Assembly: GCA_029379385.1 (NCBI GenBank) | Contig: CM055615.1 | Location: forward strand, 4,960,001-5,024,000 | Direction: 5' to 3' | Source: Quillaja saponaria | Lineage: Eukaryota; Streptophyta; Magnoliopsida; Fabales; Quillajaceae | DNA: 64,000 nt | The notes under the pieces: model-generated | What the model was told of the DNA's origin: nothing | What the model saw: only the letters and a program-made list of their open reading frames with translations | Databases searched by the model: none | Part shown: one piece after another, positions 11,641 through 23,961 of the stretch | How the letters are laid out: each line of letters opens with the position of its first letter | How positions within the stretch are numbered: position 1 is the first letter of the stretch | Made by a program: the position numbers and the translations under genes

Positions 11641-14089
11641 AAGACCCTCAAACTTAAAATTTTGATAGTCCTCGAGCAAAAGGAAAGAAAAAAAAAAAAA
11701 AAAAAAAAAAAGGTCAAGCAAGACATGAATGACACTAAATCAATGATTCTAAAGTATCAAATATATTCTTTTAAAACTATTGACTTAGGGAAATCATAGG
11801 CAATCATGAAAATTTATAATTCAATTTAAGCATTCGTTTCATTCTCAAATGGATTTCCATGTGTGCTTGATCTTTTTACCTAGAGCTTCAATGCAATCCA
11901 TGTAAGTTTATGTCTATGAAAAGTAAAACTTGCCACTCAAACTCCATATGTTTGATTTTCGTCTCTATCTCCACTTATATAGACTAATACTTGGTTAAAG
12001 ATCATTAGGACATTATAAGCTTGTAATGTAAGGCTAGGGTAATGGTATGATAAAGGAAATTATAAGGCTCAAAATCACCCTAAGCACATTATTTATTCTA
12101 GGACCTTTAGAGAATTTTCTTCATATTCCAAGTGATACACCCCTACTTGACTTCCATATCACATATTCACTTTTTTTCTATTCCTCCCCTTTTCCTTTTT
12201 TTTTTTTTTTTCATCAAAATTCAAAAGAATTCCTATTCTCCCAAACTTAAAATTAACATTGTCCTCAATGTTACAAGAAGAAGCATATAGTATAGAAAAC
12301 TTCATTGATACTTTAAACACAACTTGCTTTCATAATAACTCCATTGCACACCCCCAAACTTATTTTAATCTATTATGAAAAATGGGCTAAACATGGGACA
12401 CAAATATAATTCCACCCTCTCCTTTTCTTTTTCTCTTTTTTTTTTTTTTTTTTCCCACATAATCCAGAATCTTCTTAGAAAGATCAACATGTTTAAAAGT
12501 GAGAGTGTAAAAGGAATTTAACTAAGGGCTAGGGGAAAAAATTAATATGGTTGAACAAGAAAAGCTCAAATTAAGCTCAACCGGATATACTAGAGATAAA
12601 CATAGAAAATTAACTTGGTTAGCTCAAAAGGCTCAAATAGTCTAAAGATGACCTAAATTATGTCATTAACTCAGTATTGTCTAGGATTTTCTCTCAAGAG
12701 AGAATCAAACAAATTCTAAGGTTGTTAACCAAAACTAAACTTTTTAAACATAAACGGTCCCTAAATAAGCCTGTCAAATCTAAGTAAAAGATCAAGTGCA
12801 TATATGTTGAAAATCACATCTTAACAATATTACTAACACAAGATTTTAAAATAAACTCAAATCATACCCATAATTTTTCTAAAAGTCAAAAACCACAACA
12901 TTATCATTGGATAGGAAAATCATTGAAAAAGCATAAAACATCTTAACCAAAACATTAAAAACAACATGTATACCAATAAAACCCTCCCCTAAACTTAAGA
13001 CGAACATTAAAATCAATGAGAAAATTATAAAAAGGGATAAGAAAAACTCTCTTTCAATGTAGCAAAGCAGAAAGCTCACTAATCCTCGTCTTAGTAATGC
13101 TCAAGTTGGAGGAAGGTAAAAAATGATATACCTGCTAAAATAAACAACACTTAATGAGGAAACTCTCAATAAGATCTAAAACATAATTTTAAAAGAAAAA
13201 GACAAAAACTTAGAAACTTGAGCTGTCTCCCATGAAACGCTTGATTCATAGTTGTCAACTTGACCATTGGAAAAGTGCTCCTAAACGAGCAACTTTCACC
13301 CATAGTAAGTGTCATATAATACTATAAATGGTCTTGATTTAAGATGCCCTCAAGTTTGGGAATATATGAATGTAATTGGCACATGTGCTTAACATCACTT
13401 GGCTTTGAAAAACATGATTGGTATGTGTAGAGGTATGATGTTAAGGATAGTGGTGAAGGAGTTAGCCACATAGGATCTTCATAGATGTAAAAATTAGTGG
13501 CTACTTGAAACTTAAGAGGTTGTGATTTTTCTTCTATAATTATGTCTTGATTTGCTTCTTCATTGTGAGAGTCTTCTTTTATAACCAATTAAGGCTCATT
13601 AATTTGGTCATCTTGGATGTTGTCATGTAATTCTTTTTTTTGTGACTATACTAGGTTAAATAAGTTGGGCATCATGGATTTTTACATGTGATTCATCTTC
13701 TATAAGTGAATGCATGGTGGAAGAGAACTTTGTACTTATTCTTGAAACATCTTAACAGGTTCCTTTCTCTGTGTAGGCTTATTTTATTTAGTGTAGACTC
13801 ACTTAGGGGTATGAAGGGATAGGCCAAGGTCTCCAATAACTCATAACCTTTGTCCACAAGTTTTCACCAGCTAGCCTAACAACCACTTTCTGTGTCCTGT
13901 CACGCAATTGTAAAATGTATGGAGTTGAAGCCATTTTGGTAGGCCGTGATTTGGACACATACTCAGGAAATAGTTGAATTTCTCCTAAGCATATTGGAAT
14001 GTTTCCAAGTCATATTGAGTGAAACATATAAAGTTGAAATATTCAATATACATTTTTAGAGTACCTCACAAAACAATCAAAAAAATAAA
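11641..14089. other. Internal, non-coding part of the LARD-like element
   Basis: Contains poly-A and poly-T runs (11,690-11,711, 12,198-12,212, 12,437-12,452) and many short leftward frames, none of which resembles a known domain. No gene supported. Confidence 0.5.
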
Positions 14090-15738
14090 ATAAAAAAGAT
14101 AAAATAAAATAAAAAAGCAATTTGAATAAAAACTAAGATTGCTCAGTCGGTATTAATATTACCTAAAATTAGTAAAACAATTCTCCGACATCAGCTCCAA
14201 AAACTTGTCGATTTCAATCACGCAAATGTATGTATTGTTAACAAGTAATATAAAGTAACGTAGATTATCGATCACATAAGGAATTGAAACTAATATTTAG
14301 CTAAATATTGAAATTAACACAATCCTATTTTTATCCCAACAAATGAATTATTGTGGAAAAACCTAATTTAAACTAAAGCTAACGACAGACAAGTTAAACT
14401 ATAGAATTCAATGGATAAAGGCATAAAATTAAAATTTCCCTTAACACTTCAATTAACTTATTATTATATTATCATGCTTAGTTATGGTATCGAATTATTA
14501 ACCTATGGTTCTAATTCTATTATAAGCATATTCATATGTCTTATAATAATATCTCACGTAGCCATATATTCCTATGAGAATTAAGTTAAGCAAAACTCAA
14601 TAATATTAGATTTAAATTGGCTACACAAGGCATTTAGGTACATTCTTATCCTGTACACAAATCAAATTCAACATCATGTGTAAAATTAAATCAAATGCTA
14701 TTTCATTCAAGGCTAACCTTTAATTTACTTTTCCAAATTAAATTAAGGATTCCTAATTAATCTAATTGGTAGCTAATTAATTAGTTAGAAGCATTAAGCA
14801 TAGAATGAAATAAATATATCATATACCAAACCCTAAGCAATCAATAAATAATAAAATCATCAAGGTACATGTTGAGTTCAATTGCAATCTTAGAAAATAA
14901 ATTAGTTCATACTACCTAATATAGATATAAACTCAAATAAGATCACCATCAAGGAAAATACAATAAAAAGTAAAAGAAAGGTGTAGGTAAAAAGAAAACT
15001 ATAAAGATTGTCGGTTTTCAATATTCAATAATTCCAAGCTCCTCTTGCTTCCTTCCACTCTTGATGGCTTCCTTTTCTCCAATGAAACTCTACTTAATTG
15101 TGTGCTCTAAAGCCCAACATTCACCTTTTTATATAAGCCTTTTTCTCGTAGTTCAAATCTAATTAGGATTCTTATTTTAATGGAAGTACGCTGTTGCAAC
15201 TCATTCCTTAGCAATGCAGCATTTAGACTTCTGTTCTGATACAAAGTTGTCTTCATTAATAGCGTTGCGACGCCTTTGTCTCTAATTTCATGTTAGAATT
15301 CTAGCGACTTCACCGTTGCGGCACCACCTCATGTACCACCGCGGTGCCATGCACTCTATGTAAAACTTTATTTCCAGCTTCATCAGCACTGCGGTGCCCA
15401 AGTGTTCATAGCCGCGTCACAACCTTCAAATTCATCATTTTTGAATTAGACTAGGACACTACTCAAATAAATGATAGTCTGTTCTACCTATTTTGCATGA
15501 ATTGTTCTCAAATTTGACTTTTAAAAGGACTCCCTTATGTATTATACCTTTAAAACACACAACTAAGTTTATATAAATTTAAACTCTTATTAAACACTTA
15601 ATTCCTAGCCAAAATCAGTTAGTAATCAAAATCCTAATACGGTAAGGACTTAACTAAAACTTTAACTAAAATTCTATAATATAACTAACATAAATATGTA
15701 AAAAAAATATAAAATAATTTTATTTTACAGGATTATCA
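14090..15738 (-). repeat. 5' LTR of the LARD-like element
   Basis: Longer of the two direct repeats. A GC-rich patch at about 15,310-15,420 carries three occurrences of a GCGGTGCC / GCGGCACC core in opposing orientations, unlike the AT-rich surroundings. A minus-strand TATA box follows at 15,128-15,135. Confidence 0.5.
15128..15135 (-). promoter_or_regulatory. Putative LTR TATA box
   Basis: TATATAAA on the minus strand in the context GGCTTATATAAAAAGG, about 600 bp inside the LTR, a usual U3/R arrangement. Confidence 0.45.
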
Positions 15739-16799
15739 ATAGCATAGGCTGTGTAGGTCCATTACCACCAGGGCAGACCAAGTTATTAATAATGTCTGGG
15801 GTTCACACCTATCTGTTTCTACTTTCTACCTACATGTAGGTCAATTTTCTGTTGTGCACATTTTAATGCTAGCCAATTGTTTGATAATAAAGACAGCAAC
15901 AGTGACAAGTCGATAGATGTTGTGTGCATCTTATAAGATATGACCCTACACAAAGAATTTTGTTAGTTTTAACTAGTGATCAAGATTGCTTCTGGGTTCA
16001 GAGTGGCTTTTAGTATGCTAGATTAACACGCAACTGCACAAAAGAAAAAAGGTTGTGTCAACCTTGTGGGCCAATTGTATCAATTTGAGTGTCCCAGGAA
16101 ACTTATAAGGCATAACCATGAAAGACTTGGAGCATCACCGAAATTAAACAAATCCAAGTCAATTTCAAATGACCATATGATAAGAAATGATATGTCCCAT
16201 CAACAATGCTAAGTTATTAATGAGTGGAAATAACTGGTTGGTTATTTAATTTTAGATATTGTAATATCATGTCAAAGGATCATTTATCAAATTTTGAAAA
16301 AGTTGGACTTATAAATTAACAAATAATAAATATTGTGTGCACGTTCATGAGTAATTTCACCCATTCTCTCCTCCAATTATTGTGTAGCATTACCACCCGC
16401 CTCTTTCATTGTAATGTCATTCCTTCAACCCCATCTAATTCAACTAGTGGCCTTAGTTTTTCCCGGAGCCTGCTGCTGTTGTTTTTTTTTTTTTTCAGAG
16501 GACATTTTCTCACCAATAAGAAAATAAATTTTCAAAAAAAAAAAAAAAAATGAAATTAAAGAAAAATTAGTGACATATAAAATTTATTATTTATTAATAG
16601 TAAATCAAATATTAATTCATACAATTTTAGATTTACTTTGTAGCGGTAATTTAAGGACTTGGCACTAGCTAGCTAATTAACAAAAAATGAAAATTTTACT
16701 TTTTAACAAGAGTTGTCTAATAACATTGATCTCCTTCCTTCCAACCTTATTTAAAAGACCTGCAAAGATCACACAAATTAACTTGAAAAGTTATGAAAG
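15739..16799. other. Intergenic, no recognisable gene
   Basis: Moderately AT-rich sequence downstream of the P450. It holds a poly-T run (about 16,481-16,494) and a poly-A run (16,534-16,550), the latter possibly the tail of an old retroposed sequence. No reading frame resembles a known protein. Confidence 0.5.
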
Positions 16800-16805
16800 T
16801 TTATT
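16800..16805 (-). terminator. Putative polyadenylation signal of the P450 gene
   Basis: AATAAA on the minus strand, about 33 nt past the stop codon of the P450. Confidence 0.45.
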
Positions 16806-16837
16806 TAATTATTATCTAGATTCAACCACCTGAATTT

Positions 16838-19086
16838 TCACAGGCTTTGATAGAGTTCCAAAGGAAGGCGAGCTTTGAGCACAACTTCAAGTGGTTTAAG
16901 CTTAGGCATAGCAACTCCTAATCCTTCACTCATATCCACAAGAACGCCATCCTTCGTTTTTATATGAAAACCTTGAATCAACCTAGCCAGAGTCAAGTGC
17001 ACCACTTGCAACCCAAATGTCATACCTGGACATGATCTTCTCCCTGAACTAAATGGAATGTACTCCAAATTTGGACCTCTAAAATCAATGTCCTCATGAG
17101 TTGTCATGAACCTTTCTGGTTGAAATTCATTTGGGTTTGGCCAAATGCTCGGGTCTCGTTGCAACTTCCATATGTTAACAAGTAAACGAGTGCCCTTCCG
17201 GACGTTGTATCCGGCAACAAAGCAATCTTCCATGGCCTCTCGGATTCCGGTTAAAGGGGCTGGTGGGTATAAACGAAGAGTCTCTTTGATAATAGCTTGA
17301 AGGTATTTTAGATTTTGAATGTCAGATTCTTGCACCCATTTATGTTGGCCAACATGAATGTCAAGATCTTCTTGGGCTCTCTGAAGGACGATTGGGTTGT
17401 TCAAGAGTAAAGAGAGTGCCCATGTTAGGGTTATAGCTGTGCTCCCTGAGGCAGTAAGGACTAGAGTCTGCATCCAAAAACATATGGTAGTTTATTTTTA
17501 GGGCCTTGAGTAAGCCGACATATTTATGAAACTTGCCATACTAATTAACAAACATACTAGTGCGTGGTAAAGAAATTACTTGCAATTTATGAAACTTTTG
17601 CCACACTAATTAACAAACATACTAAAAAAGAAAAAAGTTATTTGTGGGTTCATAAGGAAATTACTTACATATTAGGAGTTAGACAAAGTCATTGCCATTA
17701 TTGCAATTGGTATGTCATCTTCCCTAAGACAAAGTTGGATAACAATTTTGATGCATATGTACATGTTAGAGTCTCACTCTTTAGATTAATCAATTGGTAG
17801 TAAGAATAGAGAATCATCTACTTATATACCTTGTGAAATCTTACTATATTAGTAATGTGAGAGTTATTATATTGACACTCTCTCCTATCATGAAACAAGA
17901 AATTTTGACACATATTCAAGTTGTTGCTAACTTGGAATAGAGTGTTGTTAAAAAAACATTACTAGTGGGCCTAAAATCTTGTTCTATACCGTATTATAGC
18001 TTTACTATTAAAATTAATTTGATGTCATAAAAGTAAGGCTCTTAACAGTACGCGTAATTAAAAAATTAAAACTTGTGGACCTAAGTTTAAAGTAGACAAA
18101 CAAGAAATAACATGGCACAGTAAAGATTAGCGTACCAGTGACGTTGCCTTGATGACCGTGTCACGCGTATGACCAGAAATTGCACTATATTCTGCAAGAT
18201 TAGAGATCATGACATCCATAAAATCACATAATTGATCACCATTACTATTTCCATTATTCTCAGCTCTATTCTTCTTAAGATGTTCATCCAGCCATTTACC
18301 AAACACATAATCAAGTTCTGTAGCTGTCTCCTTCATTGATCTCACATGCCCTTGAAAATCAATCCATCCAAGCCATGGAATTGCATCTTCCATAACAAAA
18401 ACCCCACTAAGATATGTTGCTGCTTTTATTGCGTTCTTCAAACGCCAAGCATCACTCTCCTCTTCATCACATACGGTACCCGAAAATCGCTTCCCGGCTA
18501 TCATCCTTGTACTTATATTGAACGTCATGTGCTCAATCAACTTACTTATAGGCACTATTTGATTTAGACTCGTCATAATCGAATTTTTTGTGTAAATCAA
18601 AGAATGTAAATCTTTAATGAACGAGTAAATTTCAGTGTCTCTTACGTGTTTAAGCAGTTCAAGCCGGTGATTCGAAAGAAGGTGAAGTGTGGCCAACTTT
18701 CTCATGTCTCGCCAGTATTGTCCATAAGGTGCAAGAGCAAAAAAGGCATTGTCATAACCTATGTATCTTCCTGCGGCTATGTTAGGCCGTGTCGCGAAAA
18801 TTCTGTCATTTGTGGTTAAGCATTCTTTGGCGATTTCGGAGCTACTCACCACCAATGTTTGATTTAAACCAAGAGTGAGGGAGAAGATTGGACCGTGTTT
18901 ATCGGCCATGGCTGCTAGGGTTCGAGCAATTGGGTCTCGCCCACCTAGAAGATGGAGGTGACCTATTAAGGGTAATGAACCAGATGGTTTGGGAAGTACT
19001 CTAAGTTTCTTTGTTTTTGATACAACTTTGGAACAAAAGATATTGTAGACACACACAAAAGCTATAAGCCATGTAATTATTTGCAC
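16838..19086 (-). CDS. Cytochrome P450, CYP82 family, two exons
   Basis: Membrane-bound haem monooxygenase of the endoplasmic reticulum; CYP82 enzymes oxidise specialised metabolites (terpenoids, flavonoids, coumarins, alkaloids in different plants); the substrate cannot be told here. Exon 1 is 18,136-19,086 and exon 2 is 16,838-17,467, joined in phase 0 across a 668-bp GT/AG intron, giving about 526 residues, normal for the family. Seen: N-terminal anchor (about 1-18), proline-rich hinge PKPSGSLPLIGH (32-43), HTRDTVIKAT just before the intron, I-helix (about 321-328), ETLR (379-382), PERF (434-437) and the haem loop FSSGRRSCPG with ligand Cys463. Oddities: the first in-frame codon after a stop is GTG (19,084-19,086); the only nearby ATG (19,109-19,111) is one base out of frame. 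The I-helix reads TASGST where CYP82 proteins usually have GGSDTT. It could be a very recent pseudogene or a gene with a sequence error at its start. Confidence 0.88.
17468..18135 (-). other. Intron of the CYP82 gene
   Basis: Donor GTACGC directly after the codon CTG and acceptor TTTTTGGATGCAG before ACTCTAGTC, at the intron position conserved in CYP82 genes (just before the I-helix). AT-rich, no inserted element recognised. Confidence 0.8.
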
Positions 19087-19170
19087 TAAATTGGGAGAAA
19101 GTGAAATTCATTTCGGGGTTTGGAAAATGGAGTACTAGTTTGCTTGAGTTACTTGAGATTTTTCATCTAA

Positions 19171-19177
19171 ATTTATA
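19171..19177 (-). promoter_or_regulatory. Putative TATA box of the CYP82 gene
   Basis: TATAAAT on the minus strand, 60 bp upstream of the out-of-frame ATG at 19,109-19,111, a usual distance for a plant core promoter. Confidence 0.5.
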
Positions 19178-19852
19178 GAAACTTACTTCTAGAACAACCA
19201 AAAACGTGATGCATGTTTGTATACTGTTGTGCCTGCTAATTAGATGTCTACATTATTGATTCATGGCTCTCGTTTTTCATTCTTATGATTTTTCTTGGTG
19301 AAATCGAACAAATTGTATTTTTTTCATGATTATATATCTACATTCAATTCAGTCTTAAATCACAAACTAGTTAGGAAGGAGAAAATTATATTTTTTTTGT
19401 GATCATGTATCAAGAAAAAATTGTTAGTTGATTTATATCCCTCTCTACTTATCTGATTTGGATCCTTTAATTTTAATAAAAAAATAAAATAAAATTTTAC
19501 TATTTGATTATGTGAAATAATTTTTCAAATAATAATAATTATTACTCTCACAATAAATTTCTGAAAAAAATTGGAAAGTCTAATTGAGCCATCAATTCCT
19601 ATTAGTCTATTTATCTATTCATTCATTCATTCATCCACCACCCATTTTTTTTCCTTTTTTGTCATTTAGTCTATTTTTCTTTGGTACATTGTCGTGTAGT
19701 CTATTTTTCTATCTTTTGATTCCTTAATTGTGACCACACACGATCAGGCTCACCGTATCTCTAACACCAAAAGGCCCAAATCGAATCCTGACCAATAAAT
19801 AAATACTTTAGGATTTATTTAAAATAAAATTAATTATTTAGTATTTTAATAA
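19178..19852. other. Upstream region of the CYP82 gene
   Basis: AT-rich sequence with a short (CATT)n-like run at about 19,617-19,636; no gene or element identified. Confidence 0.5.
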
Positions 19853-20572
19853 CGAGAAATTCTAACATACACCATTGAGTGTAATTTATCAGTGCCCTCT
19901 GTACAAAAATCCCAATTGCTTTAATTAAAAATTATTTAATGACAAGGGCATTGTAGTAAGTTCAAAAGAAAATTATAATCCCCAATTCTCAATGTATTTC
20001 ATCTTGTTTTACGCACTTCCACTGTTTCCTCCTTGCGTCATCTTCTTTCTTCTTCCCCTGCTACAGTGGAACCATTTTTATTCCCAATTTGTTGTCAAAA
20101 TCTCTCACTCTTTCAATTTCTTTTCTTGACTGATTTTGTTATTTGTGCAGATTTCAACATTAGAATCGGACTTTCAACTAGCAAAAATAAAAATTCTCAA
20201 ACGTTAGACATAGGACAAAGAAAATCTATCCAACTCCAAAATGATGAGGAATCCATGCAAATCATTTTTAGTTAATTAATTTTCAGTAACTGAGAATTTT
20301 TTGGGGATCTCATTTCACTGTACTTTGTTTCTTGGCTTTTGGATTGCTTGAGCATAAACAAGAAGAACAGAGAAGAAGAAATAAGTGAAAAAGTAAATGG
20401 AGTTGGGTGCGTAAAACAAGATGAAAAACATTGGAAATTGAGGATTATAATTTCCTTTAGAACTTACTACAATGCCTTCATAATTAAATAATTTTTAATT
20501 ATAGTAATTGAGATTTTTGTTCAACTAGAACTTATAACTTACACACAAATTGGTGTATATGTTAAGATTCCC
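19853..20572. mobile_element. Mutator-like non-autonomous element (MULE MITE)
   Basis: A 720-bp foldback. The first ~173 bp (19,853-20,025) and the last ~166 bp (20,407-20,572) are imperfect inverted repeats; both reach the phrase CATCTTGTTTTACGC at their inner ends. The element is flanked by a perfect 9-bp direct repeat, TTTTAATAA (19,844-19,852 and 20,573-20,581), the target duplication length of Mutator-like elements. The ~380-bp loop holds no transposase. It lies about 0.75 kb upstream of the CYP82 gene. Confidence 0.8.
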
Positions 20573-20658
20573 TTTTAATAATTAGTATTTTTGTCTCAAG
20601 AAAAATTTAGTATTTAAATTTTAATTATAGTTAAATCTTAAAATTTTAAGATAGCCTA

Positions 20659-20964
20659 TCTATACTACTAAAAAAACAAAATCATATGGTCTTCTACTGT
20701 AGAATAAGTATAAATTAAATAATTATATATATAACTTACTTTCTCTATCTTAATAATCTCTCGTTATCCTGCCTACTCAATAAATTAAATATTTTTTATT
20801 AATTAAAAAAATATGACTTCTTAATAACTACATACCCCACTCACACTCTTGTATACTGCCTTATATTTTATCTTTTTAAATATGGAAAAAATATATATTA
20901 CCTCTTTATACTTATTAATAAAAATAAAATTTGGCATATGTGTAAGCATGTGTATGTATTTTAG
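20659..20964 (+). mobile_element. Short non-autonomous Helitron (copy 1)
   Basis: Begins TCTATACTACTA after an A and ends in a weak hairpin (GCATATGTGTAAGCATGTG) followed by TTTAG and then T. Helitrons start with TC, end near a hairpin plus CTRR, and insert between A and T without target duplication; here CTAG has drifted to TTAG. It shares its start, the segment with acttcttaataacta and the hairpin with the copy at 27,718. Confidence 0.6.
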
Positions 20965-21779
20965 TATATATATATATATAGATGTTTTTTTACAGCTATC
21001 TTCTATAATATATCTATAAGATATAATATAATTATACTTAAAGATTAAGAGAATATGATGTTGACATATCATCAATATAATATATCTAATATTTTAACAC
21101 ATAATCTTCTCACATCATTCATTAATTCTCTCTCATATATCTTAAATTATATTATACATTACTACATCATCCACTAATTCTCTTACATCTCTAGTAAGAT
21201 AACTAAGTAAAATATAAGTTTCTATCTTTTCAATTTAATTTCTATTATATTTTCTCTCCCATTTTATTACAAAGAGTTTTTTATGTTTCTCTCAAATCTT
21301 TCTCATCTTCAAAGTTTTGTTTAGTATCCCTAAAAAAAATAAAGAAAATCTTATTTTCTCTTACTCTCTATACTTTACAAAAAAGAGTAATATACCTTAA
21401 ATGTACATGAATAAGCCTAATTTAAATTGTCTCCATTTACAAAAAAATAATTAAATAAATAAATAAATAAAATAACCCTTAAATTTAAGAAAGAAATTAT
21501 CAAAAATTATAATAATAACTAATTTTTTAAATGATTTCTTCATTGTTTATTATGACTGGTCAATTGTGAAAGCAAATATATATTTAAATCAAGGGAGAAA
21601 TTAGTATTGATGCTAATTTTATTTTTTTTGCTTAAATAGAAAAGATATATGCATATTCAAAATTAAAACTAAAATGTATGTAATAAATGTTTCTTTAAAG
21701 ATTAAAAATTCACATTATATAATGCCTTTAAAGTAAAATAATTATTATAAGTTTATATCTTCTCACACACCTCTTGAGG
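20965..21779. other. AT-rich intergenic sequence
   Basis: A TA-rich run near 20,965-20,982 and repeated short motifs of the kind attctct / atatctta; no coding potential. Confidence 0.5.
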
Positions 21780-22639
21780 CAAAATTGAGAGTAGCTTGGT
21801 TTGACCCAAGTCCCTATTCATATCAATGTGATCCCTAACTTTCATGCTATCCAGCCTTCTATTAGCCAAACCGAGTGAGGGCCTGTGTCAGGAACCCACT
21901 TATCAACCCAAAAATGAGTTGTGCACCATTATTGACAACCCACCGTACCCTATGCAAGAGATTCGGCCAAACCTTACACAACGCCTTCTAGAGCATCAAG
22001 TCCACAGCTCTTGAGGCTGAAGAACATTATTTGTACCATTGTATTTGGTACAAATCAGCTTAGTCCAGAAACTATCGTCATTCATTAAAATACCCTAGCC
22101 TAATTTCATTAGGATGGCTTGGTTAAAAAGCCCAAGATCCTTCAACACTTAGATACCCATGCATTTGCTTCTATTAATAACGTCCCAGCGATCAAAATGC
22201 AACTTCCTTTGATTCTCGACTTCCCTCCTCCCCCCTTCCCGCTTCCAAGAAACTTATGACTAGTTTTCATGAGCTCTTCACACACCGAAACAGGCAGGGA
22301 AGTCGACTGCATATAGACAGGGAAATCCAGCAAAATCAATTGGACTAGGGTTACTTGACTTGTCATCGATAAGCAATTGACCTTCCAATTGGCCAACCTA
22401 CACTTTACTTTGTCCACAATATAATGAAAGTGTCTAAGTGTTGTTTGACCATGAAATAACAGAACCCTAAGATATTTGCCTAGATCATCAGTGGACTTAA
22501 AACCTGTACTACTTGCAATATATTAAACCTTTCACCCGTTTGCTGCAGTAAAATCTCATTTTATTAATATTCATATTTTGTCCAAAGGCCTCACCAAACT
22601 CCATCAACACTTCTTGAACCACCCTAGCTTGCTCCGTGG

Positions 22640-23540
22640 TAGCTTCAGAAACAAAAGGAGATCATCGGTGAACTTAAGGTGGGAAACTTTAGGCCATTCG
22701 AACCCACCTTCATGGGCTTCCAAACTCCCACTTGGACCTTATCAGTAATGAGATGGCTCAATCTTTCCATACAAAGCACAAAAATGTAAGGAAAGAGAGG
22801 GCCTCCTTGTCTTATGCCTCTAGAAGGGTGGATATTCTCCGTAGCACTCCCATTCCATTAAACTTGGAAGGTAAGTGAAGTTATGTAGCTCATAATTACC
22901 TCAAGCATCTCATTCCCAATGCCTATTTCCTTCAATATGTCTTTAATAAAATTCCAATTTAACTGGTCATAGGCCTCCTCAAGATCCACTTTAATAACCC
23001 TAAGCTGGGTCTTACCCTTCATGATTTAGATTGAATGGAGAAGCTCTCGGGTGATAATGATGTTCACTTGAATTCTTCTATGTAGCACAAAATTGACTTG
23101 GTTACGAGAAACTAATTGGGACATGAAACTTTTCATTCTATTAACCAAAATCTTCATAAGCAACTTATAGGCGACATTATAGAGCCTAATAGGTCGACAG
23201 TATGACATGGTGATAGGATTATCAACCTTCGGAATAATGGTGATAAAGGTTTTATTAACATTTTGAAGAAGCTAGGGGTTTAAAAAACAATCCTTGACAA
23301 ATTGACAGATAGTGTTACCCACAATATGCCATTGGGACTGAAAAAAGACTGCTTGAAAACCATCCGAACCTTGAGCCTTATAAGGGTGCAAGCCAAACAA
23401 TGCTCGCTTAATCTCCATATCACTCACTTTCACATTCATGATCTTCATCCGAGATTCTAGGAAAAGTATGACTCGTATGAAAAGTTGGACGGGTAGCAAG
23501 CTCTTCCTTGAGTAAAGATCAATAAAAATCTTTGACACGA
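22640..23540 (-). pseudogene. LINE reverse transcriptase fragments
   Basis: Three frames carry RT blocks in order: EIKRALFGLHPYKAQGSDGF (about 23,380-23,440), SYCRPIRLYNVAYKLLMKIL (near 23,150-23,210) and RQGGPLFPYIF with FTDD (about 22,645-22,830). FTDD corresponds to the catalytic FADD/YADD box, so both aspartates remain; frameshifts between blocks make it non-functional. Confidence 0.8.
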
Positions 23541-23961
23541 GCTTTTAAAGCATCTTGGTTTTCCACCCTTTGACCATTATTGTATTAAAGAACCAAAACG
23601 TTATAGCACCTCTAATGGTTGGTAGCAGTTGTGTGAAAAAAGTTAGTATTATGATTACCATACAAAGTCCACTTACTTCTAGATTTCTAGTACTAAGTTA
23701 TCTCCTCCTATTGCAGAATGGACAACAGCTCATTGTGAACTTCAACTTCCAAACAAGATAAAGAACTGCTAGCAAAACGGTCAAGAGTCATTTGAATGCC
23801 TTGCAACCTCAGTAACATACGTCTTTTCCTTATTGCTAAATTTCCAAATGTATAAAAGTTTCAGTTTTGTAAAGGTTAAGCTAACCTCTCAAGCATACAA
23901 GTCATAGGCTTTCCACAGCCCTATTACTTATGCATGAAGTTAGGAACTCTTGATGAGTTAA

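Larger units (their letters stand above)
10500..15738 (-). mobile_element. Non-coding LTR retrotransposon (LARD-like), degenerate
   Basis: Two long direct repeats flank 2.4 kb without recognisable genes. Left copy: 10,520-11,060 plus 11,387-11,640. Right copy: 14,090-15,738. Shared landmarks are the blocks at 10,860-11,030 / 14,700-14,830 and 11,390-11,640 / 15,500-15,730. A purine-rich tract reading AAGTTTGAGGG on the minus strand (about 11,645-11,665) abuts the left repeat, and a TATA box on the minus strand sits in the right repeat, so the element is transcribed leftward. The phrase gaggacaatgtt-aagtttggg (minus, 12,240-12,270) is typical of non-coding tails before the 3' LTR of plant Gypsy elements. 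No gag or pol was found between the repeats. Confidence 0.55.

Noticed and set aside
12047..13588. Short frames on both strands in the LARD-like internal region
   Set aside because: No recognisable domain and composition like surrounding non-coding DNA.
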